Positions 22,960-33,078 are shown, counted from the stretch's first letter. The stretch is 64,000 nt of DNA from Eunapius fragilis (GCA_963681505.1 OY811971.1:297501-361500); one strand, 5' to 3'. Numbers and translations: made by a program. Notes: generated by a model not told the origin, from the letters alone.

Positions 22960-23243
22960 CAAGTAAATAAAAACATTCTCTACGAGAAAGTTGGTGGGAT
23001 ATAGGATTTGATTATGACATTGGTGGTGTAAAAAGCAAGGAAACAAGGTCTTATCAGAAGGGAAAATGTCATAGTCCTATATATAGCACACAAACAACAC
23101 ATGCCCTAGAAATGTGCTAAATATAGGACTATGACATTTTCCCTTCTGATAAGACCTTGTTTCCTTGCTTTTTACACCACCAATGTCATAATCAAATCCT
23201 ATATCCCACCAACTTTCTCGTAGAGAATGTTTTTATTTACTTG
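22960..23243. mobile_element. 284-bp fold-back element (family member 1)
   Basis: The terminus CAAGTAAATAAAAACATTCT is inverted at the other end, and the arms pair almost perfectly over about 115 bp around a loop near 23100. A second member of the same length is at 63628-63911. The outer ends of the two members match closely, while their inner arms differ. No target-site duplication was clear. Confidence 0.85.
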
Positions 23244-23345
23244 TTCTATAACTATGCATGTATGTGCATATACGCGTACCGGCGTATGATATGCCTACTG
23301 TACGTTATGAAGTTATTAGGCCTCGACACATTTATAAAAGTATAG

Positions 23346-23530
23346 TACACGTACCGGCTGTGTCCAAGAAGGAAGGAGTGGACTGGATGGCGGAGGGGGC
23401 CGTCGATGGGATCGAAAGCACAATGTCCAGCATCGCATTCAACAGGGCAGCATATCTGCATTATCTGGCAGTTGGGAGGTACTTTCATCAGGAAAAAGGA
23501 TACGCCTGGCACTGTCTACATGGAGTTTGA
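23346..23530 (+). CDS. Short coding-like segment, unknown
   Basis: The open frame reads VSKKEGVDWMAEGAVDGIES, then ...AFNRAAYLHYLAVGRYFHQE, and stops at TGA (23528-23530). The composition is protein-like. It lies near the right end of the TTAA element and may be the end of one of its genes. No family was recognised. Confidence 0.3.
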
Positions 23531-25666
23531 CAGCATCCTTCTCCGCCTCAGATGAGAAAGTCATTCCAAGCGAGAACCTACATCCAGATGTCGCAATATT
23601 AACCAGTTATCTTCACGTGCCCGGTGATTACATTAATAGTACAAAGGAAGCGTTCGAGTTATGAGCTTAACGATTAGTTTTACTGGACTGGACGTATGTG
23701 TTTTAGTAGACGTGTCACTGTGTAGCAGGTTCACGGGACGCCATATTTGGCCGCTTAAAACCGGTTAGCCGGTCAAAAATTGAGCAGACTACGCCCTTTT
23801 ATACCGCCTCTTCTCCTTTAAGGGTTGTGTGTTTAGATAAACAATGTGGGTTGAGGGGGTGGTACTTACATGCACACATACTTGGCCACAGATTGTTTTG
23901 ACTGTTCCTTTGCATGTTTGCAGTGTTATTGTAGTTTGGCCTTGCAGGGTGTCCTGTGCGCATAAGAGCAGATTGTGGGAGTGATAATGTTGCTTTGGCA
24001 CCACCATCATGATCACTACTCTGGACCTAACTGCTTTGTGTTTGGAAACTCCATCCGAAACACCGCAAATACATAAATTCTCATTACTTTTTTTCATGCT
24101 GCATGCATACTCTTGACAGCGAATTGAAAGCTGGTGGTCTAGACTGAGACGTTTCAAAACAGATTGGTGGATTAACCTTTTTAAGGTATCATGTTTATGA
24201 GTATGTGCATTTTTTTTTTACTTATTCTTTTCAGGGACTGGTGGAAGAAGGATTGTATGACACTACCATTGGTGCCAGCCAGCCACCCCAAATCTACCCT
24301 GATAAATTTAAACTGATTGTATTCTGTCATATTTGAATAGCACAAGATGAAATCACAGCAGATAATTGCAAAGTCGTGTATTGTTTTTGTTTGTATGAAT
24401 TATCCAAATTGGAATGAAAATGATTACTCATGTTTTCCACTTAGTTGTTCAACAGTAGTGTCATGCAATCCTTCCACCAGTCCCTGAAAAGAATAATTTT
24501 AAAAAAATGCACATACTCATAAACAAGATACCTTAAAAAGGTTAATCCACCAATCTGTTTTGAAACGTCTCAGTCTAGACCACCAGCTTTCAATTCGCTG
24601 TCAAGAGTATGCAACATGAAAAAAAGTAATGAGTATTTACGGTGTTTCGGATGGAGCTTCCAAACACAAAGCAGTTAGGTCCAGAGTAGTGATCATAATG
24701 GTGGTGCCAAAGCAACATTATCACTCCCACAATCTGCTCTTATGCGCACAGGACACCCTGCAGGGGCAAACTACAATAACACTGCAAACATGCAAAGGAA
24801 CAGTCAAAACAAGCTGTGGCCAAGTGTGTGTAAGTACCACCCCCTCAACCCACATTGTTTATCTAAACACACAACCCTTAAACCACAGGGCTACTAAGCT
24901 TACATGCATGTATTTTCCTTGCACACATGCACTTACATGTACATGTGCCTGCACATTCTAACCAATTGATCATACTGTAGTTGGATTACAGCAGACTATC
25001 AAGTACTTGTACACACAGCAAATCCTTAAAGGCTGCAATGACAGCCTGAAGTGTAAGGTCTTGGACCACCCACTGATAACAACTGATAATATAATGGAAA
25101 CACCTTGATAGTTTCAACTAGTTGTTGTAGAGGTGTTTCCAGTTGGCCACGTCGTTTTAATCCAAGCTCAGCCACTTTCCGTTTTAGCCCAAGTGAGCCT
25201 ACAATTAAAAATAAGTATTTTGCTAAATACACATCTTGAAACACACCCTGCAGTGGTGGACGAAGCGTAAATATGCGAGTATTACTGCGATGGTCTTGTT
25301 TTGCCTCCAATAGCGCAGTATGAGACCTGCCAAGTTGATGAGAATGATAGCCTCAACGCTAGCAATGCGCTGCCTTTCTTACGTTCCACAGGCTGAGCTC
25401 TTAGACTAAACGCCTTTGAGACTATACGCCAATTTGGTCTGAGTCATTGCGTCATTGCTCTGAGTCATTGGGCGGAGCGCTAATTGCGTCATTGCCCTGG
25501 GCTTTGGGCTTACGGCCGTAACGCTAATTGCGTCATTGCTCTGGGCTTTGGGCTTACGGCCGTAACGCTAAATGTGTCATAGCTCGGAGCTTAACAGCTT
25601 TTGTGTCTTGAGCACAACGTCTAAACCGCTCGAAGCTCATCGCTCGAGAGCGCGACCTACCGGGCC

Positions 25667-26580
25667 GATGGTGGGAGGTATCATGTGGAGGTGATGATGG
25701 GAGGTACCCTGTGGAGGTGGTGGTGGGAGGTACCCTGTGGAGGTGGTGGTGGGAGGTACCCTGTGGAGGTGATGGTGGGAGGTACCATGTGGAGGTGATG
25801 ATGGGAGGTACCATGTGGAGGTGATGATGGGAGGTACCATGTGGAGGTGATGATGGGAGGTACCATGTGGAGGTGATGATGGGAGGTACCCTGTGGAGGT
25901 GATGGTGGGAGGTACCATGTGGAGGTGACGATGGGAGGTACCTGTAGAGGTGGTGGTGGGAGATACCCTGTAGAGGTGGTGGTGGGAGGTACCATGTGGA
26001 GGTGATGATGGGAGGTACCCTGTGGAGGTGGTGGTGGGAGGTACCCTTTGGAGGTGGTGGTGGGAGGTACCCTGTGGAGGTGATGGTGGGAGGTACCATG
26101 TGGAGGTGATGATGGGAGGTACCCTGTGGAGGTGATGGTGGGAGGTACCATGTGGTGGTGGTGGTGGGAGGTACCTGTGGAGGTGGTGATGGGAGGTACC
26201 CTGTGGAGGTGATGGTGGGAGGTACCTGTGGAGGTGGTGGTGGGAGGTACCCTGTGGAGGTGGTGGTGGGAGGTACCCTGTGGAGGTGGTGGTGGGAGGT
26301 ACCCTGTGGAGGTGGTGGTGGGAGGTACCCTGTGGAGGTGATGATGGGAGGTACCTGTGGAGGTGATGGTGGGAGGTACCTGTGGAGGTGGTGATGGGAG
26401 GTACCCTGTGGAGGTGATGGTGGGAGGTACCATGTGGAGGTGGTGGTGGGAGGTACCCTGTGGAGGTGGTGGTGGGAGGTACCCTGTGGAGGTGATGGTG
26501 GGAGGTACCATGTGGAGGTGGTGGTGGGAGGTACCCTGTGGAGGTGATGATGGGAGGTACCCTGTGGAGGTGGTGATGTA
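25667..26580. repeat. 26-bp minisatellite, right part
   Basis: About 35 units of the same 26-bp repeat as 14393-14992, here with many CATGTGG variants and a few 25-bp units. It lies 3' of squalene synthase exon 5 on the minus strand. Minus-strand open frames of 422, 330 and 317 residues are artefacts of the array. Confidence 0.93.
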
Positions 26581-26674
26581 CAAAGGTCTGAACACCTCCA
26601 TGACCCTCTCCAACACATTGCACTGCCACCCCACAGGGGAGAGGGAGGGATGGGGAGGGAGTAGGGGTGCATAC

Positions 26675-26846
26675 CTCTCGAGGCCAAAACTATCTTCCCT
26701 GTAAAGGTGTCGTCAAGGTAGTCCCTAATGATGTTTGTCTTCTGGAGGAACAGTCCCATGGAGTTAGATATCCTCTGGTCCTTCCCTACCAGCTCACACA
26801 GCTGTGATAGGCCTATCCCCACCAGGCCTGCTACCTAGTGACAGTA
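26675..26846 (-). pseudogene. FDFT1: Squalene synthase exon with second Asp-rich motif (unit A, disabled)
   Basis: The minus strand encodes [12 protein letters not shown] and [20 protein letters not shown], the part of squalene synthase that carries the second aspartate-rich diphosphate-binding motif (DYLED in the family). Lesions are: YCHY has become YCH-stop (TAG); 21 bases encoding FSASGLE are deleted; one T is inserted after DYLDDT; and a TAG follows where the paralogue has the E codon of REF. The donor GTATGC is intact. The paralogue at 63158-63349 lacks these lesions but has others. Confidence 0.88.
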
Positions 26847-27349
26847 CTATGGAATGGGGACCAGAGGGGGCGTGATATGGAATCACAGTCACATGATCAT
26901 AATTAAGCTGATAATAACTAGGCATCAGATGATTCTGTCCAATAACTTTTAATGACCTTCCTCTCACTTCACTGCATCCTCCCCTCTCCCTCTCCTCCCT
27001 CTCCTCCCCACTCCCCATCGCTTCCTACTCAGGTCACATCCATCCTTTCACTTCCTTTCTCCTCTTCTCCAACAGGAAATGCCAATATAGAGAAGCCATT
27101 GCAGAAAAGCCATAAACCATAGCTGGGCTTCCTATATAGACTATAGCTAGAGAAGCACTTCTCAGCTAGCACTTCTATACTATATGTACTTCAAAATGAT
27201 CACGTGAGGTTTTTCCATATAATCTCGTTCGCGATGAACATTTTAAGTCATGTCAAAGGATTTTTTATTTTTATTTTTACGTTCCCGACTAACTACTACC
27301 TTCATTAGTTTCACTGATAATTCGGTAAGTGTTTTTGCATTGTATTTGA

Positions 27350-27370
27350 TCTGCGTGTGGTATAAGAGAC
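27350..27370 (+). promoter_or_regulatory. TATA-like element upstream of death-domain gene 1
   Basis: GTGGTATAAGAGACGACC occurs about 415 bp before the start codon. The same position reads GTGGTATAAAACGACC in front of the other two intact copies (about 54670 and 58189). A possible non-coding 5' exon lies just upstream, where all three copies share a GGTAAGNGTTTTTG donor-like motif. The conservation supports a regulatory role; the assignment is inference. Confidence 0.4.
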
Positions 27371-27772
27371 GACCGACCGACCAAGTATTGCAATTGAATT
27401 GGTTGCGTACTTTTCCCATGCATTGAAGCGAAAAAATTAGCTTGAAGTATTAATATTACACTGTAGTATTTTAGGGCCTAAAATCGCCATGTACTCTATA
27501 ATCCATACCAAGTTTAGCCATGCTCGCAAGTGATCGAGAGAACTAGTGCATGATCAAAACACATATTAGAGAAAGAGGTTTGTGGTATTCGTGATCGGTG
27601 TAATAGTGGTAATCGCAAGTTAAGGTCAACATGTACGCTTGCAGATATCGGTTTATTTTTACACCACTAATCGCAAACTTTTACAATCATATGTTTTTTA
27701 ATGCGTTCAGCTGATGGTTAATTAAAGGCTCTTGAGAGCATAGTGTTCCCAATGTATTAATGCAGTGCACGA

Positions 27773-28341
27773 ATGGCCACTAACCAAACGAGCAGAAAGA
27801 GAAAGAGGGACCCAAGCAGAGGACCACTGCAGGAGCAGGGGAGCCATCTTGGTGAGTGGTATGATGTAATGATGGCTTAGAACAATGTCACCAACCACAG
27901 CCTGTCTTGGTATTTTAAGGGAATGAAAAAGATGGAAAGAGCTATCCTGGTAGAAAGAGGCGTGGTAATGGTGAAAGAGGTGTGGCCAGAGGCAGAGTGC
28001 AAAATAAGCGTGTCAAAAAAGCAGTTGTTTTGAGCACAGATGGTCACTGTACAAAACTGAACCATCACGACCACGGGGAAATATTTCAGACTACCAAATC
28101 TGCAAGTGCACAATGGAGGGCCATAGGAAGGGTACTAAAATTCACAGAGAGTGAGTTGGATGCCATTGTACATGAACCTGGACGGTATGGGGAAGAGGAC
28201 TATTATGCGGCTATGTTGATGAGGTGGTTGGACTGGGCACCACCCAACCATGACCATCCATCCATCCATAGTCTGTCTTCTGCTCTTCGTGCAGTGGGCA
28301 AAGAGAGACAAGCTTTGGACCTTTATGAAATGTACGAGTAG
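27773..28341 (+). CDS. Death-domain protein gene 1 (two exons, 166 aa)
   Basis: Exon 1 is 27773-27851 and exon 2 is 27920-28341, with a 68-bp GT-AG intron. The N-terminus is very basic (MATNQTSRKRKRDPS, then GRKRRGNGERG, NKRVKK), suggesting nuclear targeting. The C-terminal half, about residues 75-165, has the death-domain pattern WRAIGRVLKFTESELDAI followed by DYYAAMLMRWLDWAPPNHDH and LSSALRAVGKERQALDL. Death domains are six-helix modules for homotypic protein interaction in apoptosis and innate immune signalling. No effector or receptor domain is attached, so this would be a small adaptor or decoy. Two close paralogues are in the window (55075, 58598) and several broken ones. The spliced reading is intact from ATG to TAG. 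Confidence 0.8.
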
Positions 28342-28489
28342 ATATTGAGACAAACACGTTAACAATGATGTCATCATGTCAATGATAGCAATGATGTCAT
28401 GATGTCAATGTTAGCAATGTTAGAAATTATGTCATGTATAGTTATTGTTATTTTGTTGTTTTATTTGTCATCACTGGTATAAACACGTC

Positions 28490-28640
28490 ACAACAGTTGG
28501 TCTGGGAGGGTTAACAGCACATATTCCAGAGTTGTTGCTACCATAGTAGAGAGCCATGTCACTAGCTTTAGTAGTTCTAATGACCTCAAGTGCCACATCC
28601 CATGGAGGTACCCTGGGGTGATGGGAGGGAGGTGGTAATA
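28490..28640. repeat. Conserved block downstream of death-domain genes
   Basis: A block of about 130-150 bp is repeated at 35820-35945, 55720-55870 and 59310-59465, and inverted within module X. On the plus strand it is open (VNSTYSRVVATIVESHVTSF and then [12 protein letters not shown] to TAA) in all four, so it could be a small coding exon. It contains GGAGGTACCCTGGGGTGATG, which resembles the unit of the 26-bp minisatellite. Confidence 0.55.
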
Positions 28641-28647
28641 AATGACC

Positions 28648-28697
28648 CCATCTTTTCTACTGTATCTAGAGCCCAAAGGTAGAAGGTACATATGTCC
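28648..28697 (-). pseudogene. FDFT1: Truncated squalene synthase exon 3
   Basis: Minus-strand remnant reading [14 protein letters not shown], cut after the aspartate-rich motif start at the same point as the copies at 35946, 55877 and 59470. The VLR residues are lost. The shared breakpoint shows that one truncation was later multiplied together with the death-domain gene. Confidence 0.75.
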
Positions 28698-28914
28698 GGT
28701 GTGTGTGTATGTGTGTGTGTGAGTGTGTGTGTGCATGTGTGTGTATGTGTGTGTATATGTGTGTATGTGTGTATGTGTGTATGTGTGTGTATGCGTGTGT
28801 ATGTGTGTATGTATGTGTGCATAATGTGTGCATGTGTGTGTATGTGTATGTATGTATGTATGTATGTATGTATGTATGTATGTATATATGTTTATGTATG
28901 TGTGCCTGTGTGTG
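28695..28914. repeat. (TG)n/(TATG)n microsatellite
   Basis: Compound TG and TATG tract in the remnant of the squalene synthase intron. The Gypsy 3' LTR begins directly at its end. Confidence 0.95.
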
Positions 28915-29104
28915 TGTCGTGTTCCTGAAGACCACACGTAGGATTCACAAATTGATACAATCACGGCAGCAACGAACACGCGTGAACAGAGCACAAACAC
29001 AACGCACACCAAGAACTGATAAGACTGAATTGCACGTGTTCCTAAGCACCTTATAAGAAGAAAGTACACGATCTATGAATATGCTTATAAATAAGATCAC
29101 AACA
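28915..29104 (-). repeat. 3' LTR of the Gypsy element
   Basis: On the minus strand it starts TGTTGTGATC and ends GAACACGACA (TG...CA termini), 190 bp. It is preceded by the purine tract GGCAAAAAGG at 29105-29114. No second LTR is in the window. Confidence 0.7.
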
Positions 29105-31322
29105 CCTTTTTGCCAGACCGAATAAGGCATAAGCTTCACTTGTGACATCTCATTGATCTTCTGGGATTCCCCGGACCATACTCTGTGCCAGTTGGCATGC
29201 GACTAGATTTCTTTGGCAGACATTGACGAATGGGATCCGGAAGTTCTGGGGTTGCAGCCTTTGCTCCCTCCAGATGTATCCTCTGAGGGCTCGTTAGCCG
29301 TTTCCAGTGCGGGTGAGGATGTTGGAGGTTCCCCAGGGTCTGCATCGTCATTTGCACCATACCTTGGCCTGAGCTGTTTGATATGACGTCGCCATGTACC
29401 CCCTTGTGGAAATACTCGAACATTTACACTGCGGGTCCCAAATACTTTAGTGACAACAGCTGGCACCCATCTAAGGTCCTTGTCCCACTGTGCTTCCAAC
29501 CTGATGGATTTCCTCTTCCTGTGATTTTGTGGCTTCCCTGGCTTGCCTCCCTTGAAAGATATGTGCAGGTGAAGGGAGGAGAATGTGAATTTTGCTCCTT
29601 ATATGATGCCCTCGCTCGGGGAATATCCCACTGCCAGAGGGGTCCGACGGTACTGCATGAGAAACTCTTGAAGTGCAGTCTTAGGTGGGAGTGAGGACTT
29701 AACAAGAGCTTGTTTGAAAGTCTGCACGAGACGCTCTGCTGCTCCATTTGTAGCCGGGTGATAGGTGCACTAGTGAGGTGAATAATGCCCCTCTCCCGAC
29801 ACCATGCTTGAAATTCCTCTGAAGAGAATGATGTAGCATTGTCTGAGATGATTGTGTGTGGGTACCCAAAATGAGCAAAGTCCTGCTCCAATAAGTCTGT
29901 GGTGGCTTTGGTTGACATTGAAGTAGTAGGATGGTACCAACCAGTTGGTTCCCAGAAAATTAACTGCATGATCCACATGGATTCGGCTCCACGGCTTCTC
30001 TGGTAGCATCCAAGGGTGATTAGCAGACTTGGCTGGTTTGGTTTGGTGTTCGGCACCGGTGACATTGGTTTGTGATGTCTGTATCAATCCGTGGCCAGTA
30101 TACTGCTGTGCAGGCCAGTTGTTTCACCCTTTGGATTCCAAAATGACCCAAATGAAGGAGTTCCAGGACTTGTGGCTGAAGACTGGGTGGGATGACAACT
30201 CTATTCCCATGAAGGAGACATCCATGCACTGTAGAAAGTGACAATGCAAGCTTCCTGAACTGTTCCACCGAGTAGTCCTTTGCTTGGTCATCTGGAGTGA
30301 CTTTTGCTGGCCATCCTCTGCAGTACCGCATCACACTTGAAATTACTGGTCCTTGGAAGACTCTTTCGCCAAAACACCTGGATCATATGGGTTTAACTGG
30401 AGACTAATGACTCTGATAGTGCAGACCGTGTTGACGTCTGCCTCACTTTCCTCCCCATCAAAAGTGTGATCTGGCCCCGCTGGAAGGCGACTGAGTACAT
30501 CTGCATTGCCGTGATCTGCAGTTCTTCTGTACACGATGGAATAGTCGTATTGGCTGAGCATCAGCGCCCATCTTGCTAATCTGTTTGCAGCCAGTGTTGG
30601 AGTTGCTTTAGAGGGACCAAATAACGCTATCAGAGGTCTGTGATCGGTCACCAGGATGAAATGTCGACCATAGAAAAACTGGTGAAATTTCTTGAGGGCG
30701 AAGATGATAGCCAGGGCTACCTTTTGAATCTGGCTGTATCGACGCTGAGTGTCTGTGAGAGTCTTAGAAATGTTGGCGATTGGACGTTCACTGCCATCTG
30801 CATAGCGGTGGAATAGAACTGCTCCAAGACCAACTTCTGAAGCATCACAGGATACCCCGGACAGGGAGTGAAGGGTCAAAGTGGGCAAGAACTGTATCGG
30901 CACAAAGAATGTCTTTCAGCTTCTGGAATGTTGCCTGTTCTTCTGCACCCCAATTCCATTGGATTTCCTTCCTGGTTAGCCGGTAGAGTGGTCCCATGGT
31001 GGTGGCCAGATTGGGTAGGAACTTATTGTAGAATTGGACAGATCCAAGAAAAGAGCGTAGAGTTGTGACATCTGCAGGAGGTGGCATCCTCACAATTGCG
31101 TCAACTTTGTGTCCCTTTGCAATACCTTGGTTAGAGATCATGAATCCCAGTTACTCAACAGATGGTTGTGCAAAAGAACATTACTCTAAGCGACACCTCA
31201 GCCCTTTTTCTTGCAGTCATGAAAACAGTGCCCGAAGGTTTTGGAGATGGTCTGAAGCGGAGGCACCACTGACAAAAATGTCATCCAGATAGACAATGAC
31301 ACCCTGAAGGTCTGCTGTCAGA
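28915..31322 (-). mobile_element. 5'-truncated, decayed Ty3/Gypsy retrotransposon
   Basis: Read on the minus strand, the element starts inside reverse transcriptase just before the YLDD catalytic motif (31282-31293). It continues with the RT thumb, RNase H (30343-30903: DASEVGLGAVLF, TDHRPL, ADVLSRLP), the integrase zinc-binding region (30020-30334, HLGHFGI...CHRC) and the integrase core in shifted frames (SDNATSFSSEEF). The C-terminal tail (29136-29499) follows. Gag, protease, most of RT and the 5' LTR are missing. The RNase H glutamate usually found in EKEALA is replaced (QKVALA), and several frameshifts and stops are present. It cannot be autonomous. Confidence 0.9.
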
Positions 31323-31372
31323 GCACAGATAGCCACTGTAAAAAACTGAACCATCATGATCATGGGGAAAGT
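31323..31372 (+). pseudogene. 50-bp death-domain exon 2 fragment at the Gypsy breakpoint
   Basis: GAGCACAGATAGCCACTGTA and the following bases to ATGGGGAAA match the death-domain gene around its STDGHC-LNHHDHGE codons. The fragment is fused directly to the truncated 5' side of the Gypsy element. Confidence 0.75.
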
Positions 31373-31407
31373 ACGAGGCATTCATCCTTGTACCTCAATG
31401 ATGATGC

Positions 31408-31587
31408 AGTGTGGTCACCCCTCCCCTTCCACCATTGGCACAGTCACCCCCCCCTTCCACCATTGGCACAGTCACCCCTCCCCTTCCACCATTGGCACAG
31501 TCACCCCTCCCCTTCCACCATTGGCACAGTCACCCCTCCCCTTCCACCATTGGAACAGTCACCCCTCCCCTTCCACCATTGGCTTAC
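31408..31587. repeat. 29-bp minisatellite, about six units
   Basis: The unit is CACAGTCACCCCTCCCCTTC plus CACCATTGG. The array begins directly at the donor of squalene synthase exon 3 and occupies the start of its intron. Larger arrays of the same unit lie at 51179-54306 and 57385-57968. Confidence 0.95.
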
Positions 31588-31769
31588 AGTTGGGAATTCC
31601 TCCAAGACAGCTCTGTCCTTCTCCTTGCTGTTCATGTACCTCCACTGGGGGTCATACAGGTATGTGTAGAACTGCTTCAATATGGGAACCTTCACCACCA
31701 CATGGATGGTCATGTCGTCTTGTACTGTGTCCAGAGCCCTAAGCACCAGGTAGAAGATACATATGGCCG

Positions 31770-31771
<2 letters not shown>
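31588..31771 (-). CDS. FDFT1: Squalene synthase exon 3, full length
   Basis: The 184-nt exon has acceptor CAG and donor GTAAGC. It encodes 61 residues from PAICIFYLVLRALDTVQDDM to ...AVLEEFPT, the substrate-binding core with the first aspartate-rich motif (DTVQDD; the family has DTxED). The phase is 2 in and 0 out and agrees exactly with exon 2 and exon 1 of this gene. There are no stops. However, exon 2 is 4.6 kb away, and a truncated second exon 3 lies between, so this exon is stranded in a rearranged gene. Confidence 0.85.
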
Positions 31772-31845
<74 letters not shown>

Positions 31846-31882
31846 CTGTGTGCGCGCGCGTGTGTGCATGTGTGTGTGGTGT
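31772..31882. repeat. (TG)n microsatellite
   Basis: A long TG tract with CGCGCG interruption in the squalene synthase intron between exons 2 and 3. On the gene's strand it forms the (CA)n before the acceptor. Confidence 0.95.
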
Positions 31883-31945
31883 TGTGCAGAGTGTAAGAAG
31901 TGACATGAATGGGGAGTACTAACCCCTCCCACTTGTCGTCCAGGG

Positions 31946-32418
31946 CTAGGCGCTTAGCATCTCTGCAGATAAGCTGTCTTCCATTTTGCTACATTCTTGA
32001 AACCCGCCTCTGCTACAGACCTCGACGTTATCCGGCAACTCCTCGTGTCTGGCGTGTTCATACTCGTCAACGAATTCTCCAGTACGAAAATACACGTCTC
32101 TGTGTCGGCTTTCGCTCCATAACTCAGTGTCGCTTGTCCGCTGGCAACGTGTCACAGAACTGGAGCCCTTGAACTTCCTCCCTTCAATCCTTCGTAGTAG
32201 GTCCATAAGCTTTGCGGAAAGCTCCCTATTTGTTTATCGGGTAGTGTCACGGAAGCGCCTTCTGTATAAACCTCCTTATCATAACGTAGAAGGATGAATG
32301 CCTCGTATACATGTATTGCTTTCCCCGGGCGGGGGTTTGAGATTATATTCACGATCAATCCTGTATCGTTGTGTCCATATATGGTCAGAATTTCACTCGC
32401 TGTTCCGGCCCGAGTCAT
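31946..32418 (-). CDS. Unknown minus-strand open frames (possibly one two-exon gene)
   Basis: The frame from 32418 reads MTRAGTASEILTIYGHNDTG and continues to GASVTLPDKQ. A second frame begins near 32212 and reads AKLMDLLRRIEGRKFKGSSS then ELPDNVEVCSRGGFQECSKM, ending at 31946. An AATAG|G acceptor just before the second frame would join them as exons. Composition is protein-like. No family was recognised. The 3' end abuts the intron sequence that follows squalene synthase exon 2, so the segment may have displaced that exon. Confidence 0.35.
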
Positions 32419-33078
32419 CTAGAAACCGCAAATATCAACTGAGCCTTACATCATTGGGTGATCTCCTCCAGTGCATGCAGTCACTAGGCTTCAATTGTAT
32501 CCCTGTCGTTGACACGGTTTAGTAGCACCTATTTAGATAATTAGCACATACGTTACGGTCGAAAACACATGTGAATGCGTTTACGCCGCGTAATTCATTC
32601 ATCGTTGCAGGTTAGTGTCTGAGTGTATTATGTGTACGTAGACGTAAGAGGCAAACGTAAGTACCACGAGAAGCAGCGATCCGTACGCCGAGAACTTGGG
32701 GATCATACTGTAATTCGTAGCAGAACGTGGAGTTTGGTCCGTGTAAGTACTTTTCCACCCTTCAATTTCTCATATTTCTATTTATACAAGGAGGGCATTT
32801 TCGGCTCAATTGGCAATGTTTCACGTGATGGAATTCTATTTGTGACATAAATCTAGCGATATTGAAAGATGAAAAATCGTTGTCTTTGTCAATATAATGA
32901 ACAGCGCTCAATCCGAAGCAGAATAATGGTCTGGAAGCAGTCCCGACCTGTCTCAAATCACTGGAATCGACCCCTCGCACGGAACACATATACCACGTAG
33001 GCGTGTATGTGCGTATGTATGCGGTAAAATTGCATCCTTAGTGTATTCATACCATGGTACTGTACTCGAAGCTGCGAA

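Larger units (their letters stand above)
19234..23817 (+). mobile_element. 4.6-kb TTAA-target transposon (Kolobok- or piggyBac-like)
   Basis: The termini AGGAGAAG and CTTCTCCT are flanked by TTAA on both sides (19230-19233 and 23818-23821). The inverted arm of the host element gives the empty site, a single TTAA at 24878-24881 between the same neighbours. Subterminal regions share a GCTATAAAAGGCGCTAGACTG-like inverted motif. The element contains at least one gene of its own (20187-21177) and later insertions (22784-22916, 22960-23243). A transposase was not identified with certainty, so the superfamily rests on the TTAA duplication. Confidence 0.75.
14993..25666. mobile_element. 10.7-kb composite fold-back element
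   Basis: The ends GGCCCGGTAGGTCGCGCTCT and its complement mark an insertion into the 26-bp minisatellite. The right arm (about 24450-25666) is the reverse complement of three left-arm blocks: 14993-15159, about 18644-19233 and 23822-24273. A loop of about 177 bp (24274-24449) separates the arms. The left arm is interrupted by a 3.5-kb satellite-bearing segment (15160-18643) and a TTAA-flanked transposon (19234-23817). The arms contain an exon-like segment reading LGLKRKVAELGLKRRGQ (minus strand near 25100-25195, plus strand near 18823-18917). A target-site duplication of the outer element could not be fixed with certainty. Confidence 0.75.

Noticed and set aside
25554..26822. 422-codon minus-strand frame starting with squalene synthase residues
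   Set aside because: Only the first part is a squalene synthase exon. The remainder is read-through of the 26-bp minisatellite and then the composite element.
28590..28640. Possible squalene synthase exon 4 (a reading with MGCG near the ICRRMG motif)
   Set aside because: The resemblance covers only four residues, the frame closes at once, and the block is conserved on the other strand with the death-domain module.
28915..31322. Intact Gypsy polyprotein
   Set aside because: Stops and frameshifts split every domain, the 5' half is missing and only one LTR is present.
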